Source of the DNA: Prevotella sp. UBA3757
Lineage (GTDB): Bacteria; Bacteroidota; Bacteroidia; Bacteroidales; Bacteroidaceae
DNA length: 21,090 nucleotides
Reading direction: 5' to 3'
Assembly: GCA_002371715.1 (NCBI GenBank)
Contig: DFGF01000049.1
Span: 13,920 to 35,009 of the forward strand
The translations under genes were made by a program, and so were the position numbers. This document shows, piece after piece, positions 17,228-21,090 of this stretch (its first letter is position 1; each line of letters begins with the position of its first letter). The notes under the pieces are model-generated. The model was not told where the DNA came from. It did not search any database and was given only the letters and a program-made list of their open reading frames with translations.

Positions 17228-19009
17228 AGTTTCCGAAGCACTCTCCGGCAGTACGGCGTCCGAGCCGCTGCCACAGATGGCTTTGGTGACGTTGCCCTGC
17301 AGCCGTCCGCCGGCGTTGATGCCGCAGATGCCACCGGCATAGTCGCGCACGCCGCCTACCCATACATCACCATCCGTTGTGCTGTTGGTGATGGTGCCCT
17401 TGTTCAGTCCGCAGACACCGCCGAGGTTCATGCCCGTACCGATGCTGTTGACGAGCGAGAACGCCACGTGGCATGAGTCAATGGTTCCCTCGTTGACGCC
17501 CGCTACCGTGCCGACGTAGTTCCATCCGCGCATGTTGCAGGAGGCGAGCGTCACGTTCCTGACGGTCCCGCCCTTGGCGATGGCCCCGAACAGTCCGCGA
17601 TAGCCGCAGCCGGCCACTGGCTTTTCAGTCTGGAGCATGGTGATGACGTGGCCGCCACCGTCGAAGGTGCCCTGGAATGCCGTACTGTCGGTCGCTCCGA
17701 TGGGTTTCCATGGCAACTGTATAAAGTTTGTGGCCGTGAGGTCGTTGTCCAGTCGGATATTGGTTTTGGCGCGGCGGTTGTTCACGTAGTCTGCCGTCCA
17801 GTAGAGGTTGCCGAAGCTCTTGACGACATAGACGCTGTCGTTGGCGCCAAGCGGTTCAACGCCAGGCATTTCGTAGGGATGCAGACATCCCTTGCGCCGG
17901 CAGATGCCATGTTCGTCGTAGTCATGGCCGATGCCGGGTTCCTCGAAGTACGAATCGTGATAGCATTTCAGGCAGGAATATCTCACGACGGTATGCTCGC
18001 AGTCCTGCTTTGTGATGAAGCGCTCGTCACTGTATTCATGATGGAGGTTTTTCATGAATCCGCAGTCGTCACAGTAGATGGCGTGATAATATTCGTCGAC
18101 GGGAATGTTCTGCTTGCCAAAGCTCTTATGGCCGGCGTCAATGACATAGTCACAAATCAGACAGCGTTTGTTGTGGTTCTTCCAGTCGGACGAGTAGGTG
18201 GCAAACTTATGCTGGTCTAAGACGGTGTCACCGCACAGCGTGCATCTCTTGTAGTGGTATTGCTGGATTTTCAGCGTGTCGGCTTCCGTATCGGGCAGCC
18301 GCGACCAGGTGTCGTTGCCGTAGAGTTGTGGGAACGTGTGCGCCTCTTTCACTGTCACGCCGCACTGGTCGCGGTCGCAATACTTTTCGTGATATTCGAT
18401 ATTATTCAAGGCCCTGTATTTGGGCTCATGTGTATGCCATTTGAAGACGAAATAGCGTCCGCCGCCGGCAAAACCGCCGGCATAGGTCTCGTCGTCGTCC
18501 AGGCTTTTGGGCTTGCTGGCGGTGACGCGTGCCGACAGGAGCAGTTTGTTCTTAAAGTCCTTGTTGCCGGTACGGCTGACGTAGACGTGGGGCTGGCCTG
18601 TGTAGGCGCCGCCGTAGCACCAATAGTTACGGCCGTTGAGTCCGCCGCGGTATTTGTTGTCGTAATGCCTCGTGTATTCCTGGAAGTACTTGGCTGGCGT
18701 GTACAGTTTTCCATCCCTGTTGAACTCTATGCCGTACTCGTCGCGCGTCTCCACGGCTACGCTGGTGATGTACTTGGCTGTGTCGGTACCGTTCTTGAAA
18801 AGCGCGAAAGCATAGTCACCGTCACGGCCCTTACGGAAGTCCAGGCTCATGTCGTCGCCGCCGCTATAGCCTTTGGCCTGTTCCTTCACACTGTCTGGGT
18901 ACTGAACGGCTATAACCTTTATCTCCGTCACCAGGCCTTGCGCCATAGCATTGGAAGGGGTGAAAAGGTAAAACAACAAGGTGAATATGTTAAAAAACTT
19001 CCTGCCCAT
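17219..19009 (-). CDS. Secreted protein with tandem His/Cys metal-site-like modules and GLUG repeats
   Basis: 596 residues. Signal peptide MGRKFFNIFTLLFYLF..., cleavage probably after AMA (residue 23). Residues 24-195 form an unrecognised beta-rich domain. Residues 205-377 contain four regular modules H-x3-C-x(2 or 4)-C-x7-H, at 207/211/216/224, 252/256/259/267, 279/283/286/294 and 309/313/316/324, followed by two looser ones (339/346/349/362 and 367/370/375/377). The spacing suggests one metal ion per module, probably zinc (inference). Residues about 395-580 are GLUG repeats (FDGGGHVITM, NLGGVCGLNKG, YAGGICGINAGG). The protein ends abruptly after SASETEN without the sorting tail its neighbours have, and its last codons and TGA stop are part of a heptamer array. 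It lies 55 bp after the MACPF gene and 33 bp before its paralogue. A DNA-binding role is unlikely because it is exported. Function unknown. Confidence 0.9.
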   Translation of the reverse strand: MGRKFFNIFTLLFYLFTPSNAMAQGLVTEIKVIAVQYPDSVKEQAKGYSGGDDMSLDFRKGRDGDYAFALFKNGTDTAKYITSVAVETRDEYGIEFNRDGKLYTPAKYFQEYTRHYDNKYRGGLNGRNYWCYGGAYTGQPHVYVSRTGNKDFKNKLLLSARVTASKPKSLDDDETYAGGFAGGGRYFVFKWHTHEPKYRALNNIEYHEKYCDRDQCGVTVKEAHTFPQLYGNDTWSRLPDTEADTLKIQQYHYKRCTLCGDTVLDQHKFATYSSDWKNHNKRCLICDYVIDAGHKSFGKQNIPVDEYYHAIYCDDCGFMKNLHHEYSDERFITKQDCEHTVVRYSCLKCYHDSYFEEPGIGHDYDEHGICRRKGCLHPYEMPGVEPLGANDSVYVVKSFGNLYWTADYVNNRRAKTNIRLDNDLTATNFIQLPWKPIGATDSTAFQGTFDGGGHVITMLQTEKPVAGCGYRGLFGAIAKGGTVRNVTLASCNMRGWNYVGTVAGVNEGTIDSCHVAFSLVNSIGTGMNLGGVCGLNKGTITNSTTDGDVWVGGVRDYAGGICGINAGGRLQGNVTKAICGSGSDAVLPESASETEN

Positions 19010-19017
19010 ATCTCTTA
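18962..19017. repeat. Duplicated start/signal-peptide segment, copy 2
   Basis: Direct repeat of 17138-17193, 55 of 56 bases identical, covering the start of the 596-residue protein gene and the first heptamer of the array upstream of it. The mature protein sequences just beyond it are not alike. Confidence 0.9.
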
Positions 19018-19065
19018 ATGCTTAATTCTTAACTCTCAACTCTCAACTGTCAACTCTCAACTCGT
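19010..19065. repeat. Heptamer array between the MACPF gene and the His/Cys-module gene
   Basis: Eight 7-bp units in register: ATCTCTT, AATGCTT, AATTCTT, AACTCTC twice, AACTGTC, AACTCTC, AACTCGT. It fills the whole gap, begins at the base beside the downstream start codon and ends in the stop codon of the MACPF gene. On the mRNA it is purine-rich (AAGAGAT just before ATG), which could act as an unstructured leader. Confidence 0.85.
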
Positions 19066-21014
19066 TACATGTGCTTAAAGTCCTTCCGGCGCACCAGCAG
19101 TGCCTGCCCGATCACTTGCTTGTTCATCTGTTTAACCTGCGAACTTTTAGGTTCCAGTTGGAAGACCGCATACTGAATGGCTTTGTTGTCGAACAGGATG
19201 AAGCGCTTGAAACTGAAGAACGATGGCACATCTTCCCGCTCAATACGGTCATCGCCAAACACCTCGCCGGAATGGTACATGAAGCGCACAATCTCGTTGA
19301 CCTTCATCGTGTCGGCAACCTGATAGCCCACGGGCACGTCCTTGAGCAGCGTGCGGATGGTGTTCATGGCCGAGCTGTCGCGGCTGGTGTTGGCCATGAC
19401 GCCCTGATGCAGGTAGTAGGGGCCTATCTTCATGTTGGCTATGCAGGTGTCGTTCCACATATAGAGAGCGCCGCGGCTGATTTTGACATCAGTAGTATAG
19501 GGGGTCTTGTCGTCCTTGGGTGAAATATCGATGACACCGTTGTTGTAATAGATATGGTCGTCGTAGTTCAAGCGGACCAGTGGCGTGACGTAGGCCTTCG
19601 CCTTGTTCTCCGCGCCGTCGACGTATTGCCACATGATGGTGAACAGGCTGTCGTCGCTGCAGCGGCGGCCCAGGCCCTCGCGCGCCATCTTGCCGCCCAG
19701 GGTGGGGTAGAACACGGTATATTCGATGTTGTGGACATACTCATTGAGTATCTCGCCGATAATCTCATGGCCACAGACGACCTGATTGGTGACCGAACGA
19801 TCGGCCAGTCGGAGTGAGGAGGTAGGAATCTTGGCATACACCTGGTTACGGGCGCGTGGCATGACAGACGTCTCATAGCTGATATGCTTGCCGACGAGCA
19901 GGTTGTAGAGCTCGGCAACGCTATGGTCCAGTATCAGGTCGGCGATGGGAGCCACCTTGATGTCGATGAGTTCCACATTGTTGCTGTCCTTTTCTACCGT
20001 GGGGTCGAACTTGATGGACTTGTACCATTCGTTCATCACGCGGCTCTTCAGTGCCATGTCGTCGCTGTCGTGGAGTCCCGTCAGCCGGGTGGCCAGGGCG
20101 CTGTTGCCGCCAAGTGCCTCGATATGGGTCTCGCGGTCTTCCTGCGTGTTGACCACCCAGTCCTGCTTCTCTGTGCCTTTCTTCGTGCCGATGGCATAGA
20201 GGAACGACACGCCGGCCTGTTCGTCGACCGTGTTACGGGAGTCGACCACGTGGCGCTTCATCGTGGTGCTGAACTTCAGCTTGCCGCCCAACTTGGCGTG
20301 GTAGATGACGTGGGTGCCGTAGGTTTGCAGCATGTTCTGCAGGATGCGGATGGCCTCGGTATTGTTGTTCTTGTCGATGGCCTTCTTGGCCAGCTGCTGG
20401 TAGCGCAGGAATCCCTGCGACAGTGCCTCGGGGTGCTCGCGGGCAATGTGGTAGAGGTCGTAGGGCTCCATGTGGCGCGAGGCCAGTGTCAGTCCGTCGT
20501 GGATGGTGCAGAAGGCGAACTCATTGCTGACCAGGTCGGTCTTGCTGAAGGTCGTGGACACTTCTGCCTGGAAGAGCAGGAGGTCGGTCTTCACCGATGA
20601 GTTCTGCGTGAGCTTCTCACTGATTGTGATGGCATCCGTGCCACTATAGACATGGTGGTAGGATGATGGCGAGACATCGTCGACAATCGTTGATGAGCCA
20701 TGCTCCGCGTCAAACTTCTGGATGTACGACAAGTTGATGACGCGGTCGCGCACCTCGTCGTAGTTGCTGTACTTTCCTGTGCCGTTGTAGCCGTAGCCAA
20801 CACCGTAGCTGCGATACAGGTCGCCGATGTATGTCTGGCGCTGTGCGGCATGCACGCGCCTCCAGTGGCTCTCGCTATAGGTGCCGTTGGCATCCGCAGG
20901 GTCGTATTCCTCGACAGCTGTCAAGAGGTCGTCTTCACGCGAACAGGAGGTCAGTGAAATGAAGAGTGAAGAATGAAGAATGAAGAATGCTGTACCGAAC
21001 AACATCCGTTTCAT
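19065..21014 (-). CDS. MACPF (perforin-like) domain lipoprotein, BSAP-like
   Basis: 649 residues from the chosen start. This ATG is preferred because AAGGAG lies 10 nt upstream and it gives a normal signal peptide (MKRMLFG...); an upstream in-frame ATG at 21047 would add 11 charged residues. Numbering here is from the chosen start. The lipobox is SLTSC (Cys24), followed by SREDD, an acidic export-type signal, so surface display is likely. The MACPF signature is complete: YGTHVIYHAKLGG at 232-244. Other expected parts are a glycine/tyrosine motif GVGYGYNGTG near 71, an N-terminal helix-strand region to about 225, and ALGGNSALATRL near 300. After the MACPF domain (about 75-380) come 270 residues of unassigned beta-rich sequence, probably the binding part. 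MACPF proteins oligomerise into membrane pores. In Bacteroidales, BSAP proteins of this family kill related strains by binding surface receptors, but some MACPF proteins have other roles. It is the first of the six genes. Its signal-peptide codons contain a heptamer array. Confidence 0.93.
   Translation of the reverse strand: MKRMLFGTAFFILHSSLFISLTSCSREDDLLTAVEEYDPADANGTYSESHWRRVHAAQRQTYIGDLYRSYGVGYGYNGTGKYSNYDEVRDRVINLSYIQKFDAEHGSSTIVDDVSPSSYHHVYSGTDAITISEKLTQNSSVKTDLLLFQAEVSTTFSKTDLVSNEFAFCTIHDGLTLASRHMEPYDLYHIAREHPEALSQGFLRYQQLAKKAIDKNNNTEAIRILQNMLQTYGTHVIYHAKLGGKLKFSTTMKRHVVDSRNTVDEQAGVSFLYAIGTKKGTEKQDWVVNTQEDRETHIEALGGNSALATRLTGLHDSDDMALKSRVMNEWYKSIKFDPTVEKDSNNVELIDIKVAPIADLILDHSVAELYNLLVGKHISYETSVMPRARNQVYAKIPTSSLRLADRSVTNQVVCGHEIIGEILNEYVHNIEYTVFYPTLGGKMAREGLGRRCSDDSLFTIMWQYVDGAENKAKAYVTPLVRLNYDDHIYYNNGVIDISPKDDKTPYTTDVKISRGALYMWNDTCIANMKIGPYYLHQGVMANTSRDSSAMNTIRTLLKDVPVGYQVADTMKVNEIVRFMYHSGEVFGDDRIEREDVPSFFSFKRFILFDNKAIQYAVFQLEPKSSQVKQMNKQVIGQALLVRRKDFKHM
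20959..20986. repeat. Heptamer array inside the MACPF signal peptide
   Basis: Four 7-bp units on the plus strand: ATGAAGA, GTGAAGA, ATGAAGA, ATGAAGA. On the coding strand they specify the hydrophobic core FILHSSLF of the lipoprotein signal. Adding or removing one unit shifts the frame; I read both alternative frames and each meets TGA within about 12 codons, before the domain begins. Confidence 0.85.
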
Positions 21015-21024
21015 TACTGTTCTT

Positions 21025-21030
21025 CTCCTT
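21025..21030 (-). promoter_or_regulatory. Shine-Dalgarno-like site of the MACPF gene
   Basis: The minus strand reads AAGGAG, then 10 nt, then ATG at 21014. None of the other five genes has such a site, and Bacteroidetes generally rely little on it. It is used here to prefer the start at 21014 over that at 21047, whose upstream bases show no such site. Confidence 0.5.
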
Positions 21031-21090
21031 GCTTCATTTTGTTTCATACCGTTATACTGTTTCTGGCGACCTATGGCGGTAGCAAATTCT

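Larger units (their letters stand above)
4..21014 (-). other. Putative six-gene operon of exported proteins
   Basis: All six genes point the same way. The gaps, in transcription order, are 55, 33, 42, 53 and 74 bp. I found no GC-rich hairpin followed by T in any gap, and no space for an independent long leader. Every product begins with a signal peptide: lipoprotein type for the first and last, ordinary type for the four between. The right border is not visible: only 43-76 bp upstream of the MACPF gene lie in the window and they show no convincing TTTG/TAnnTTTG promoter. The left border is also open, since the last stop codon is at base 4. Co-transcription is inferred from layout only. Confidence 0.7.

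Noticed and set aside
17880..18400. Zinc-finger transcription regulator
   Set aside because: The protein has a signal peptide and GLUG repeats, so DNA binding is not plausible.
21015..21047. Upstream in-frame ATG at 21047 as start of the MACPF gene
   Set aside because: It adds 11 mostly charged residues before the signal peptide, and AAGGAG sits correctly for the ATG at 21014. It cannot be excluded.
21048..21090. Bacteroidetes promoter (TTTG / TAnnTTTG) upstream of the MACPF gene
   Set aside because: A TTTG is present on the minus strand, but the only TA-rich match is about 26 nt away and does not fit TAnnTTTG.

Overview
The window looks like a chromosomal stretch of a member of the Bacteroidales, most likely Prevotellaceae (inference). 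The signs are Bacteroidetes-style lipoprotein signals (an acidic tract right after the lipobox cysteine), GLUG-repeat and Listeria/Bacteroides-type beta repeats, short C-terminal tails of the YNLxGQ...GLYIxNGRKVVxK kind, one complete type IX secretion (T9SS)-like C-terminal domain, near absence of Shine-Dalgarno sequences, and period-7 repeat arrays between genes. I saw no RNA genes, CRISPR array, transposase or integrase.

Six genes fill the window, all on the minus strand, with gaps of only 33 to 74 bp and no terminator hairpin between them, so they can be read as one operon running from the right edge to the left edge. In transcription order: (1) 19065-21014, a MACPF (perforin-like) lipoprotein; (2) 17219-19009, a secreted protein with an array of H-x3-C-x2-C-x7-H modules followed by GLUG repeats; (3) 14453-17185, a related secreted protein with C-x2-C pairs, GLUG repeats, an unrecognised C-terminal half and a T9SS-type tail; (4) 9233-14410, a 1725-residue secreted protein with InlB-like repeats, a jelly-roll/carbohydrate-binding-like module and GLUG repeats; (5) 942-9179, a 2745-residue giant with repeated GLUG super-modules, a glycine-rich domain and a CUB-like domain; (6) 4-867, a lipoprotein carrying a zeta-toxin-like P-loop kinase fold.

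Every product has a signal peptide and none is an ordinary cytoplasmic protein. The two end genes encode lipoproteins with signals for surface display. Three of the middle four carry C-terminal sorting-type tails. A reasonable reading (inference) is a surface apparatus: a pore-forming MACPF protein, like the BSAP antimicrobial proteins of Bacteroidales, produced with large adhesin-like proteins and an exported kinase-like protein that would lack ATP at its predicted location unless it enters another cell.

The second notable layer is in the DNA. Tandem arrays of 7-bp units, each with its own unit sequence, lie at four of the five gene junctions, inside the 3' ends of genes 4 and 5 just before their sorting tails, and inside the signal-peptide codons of the MACPF gene. 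The fifth junction has a 9-bp-unit repeat instead. Because 7 is not a multiple of 3, a gain or loss of one unit in the coding arrays would change the reading frame. In the MACPF gene both shifted frames hit a stop within a dozen codons. In the two giant genes the tail would be replaced or removed.
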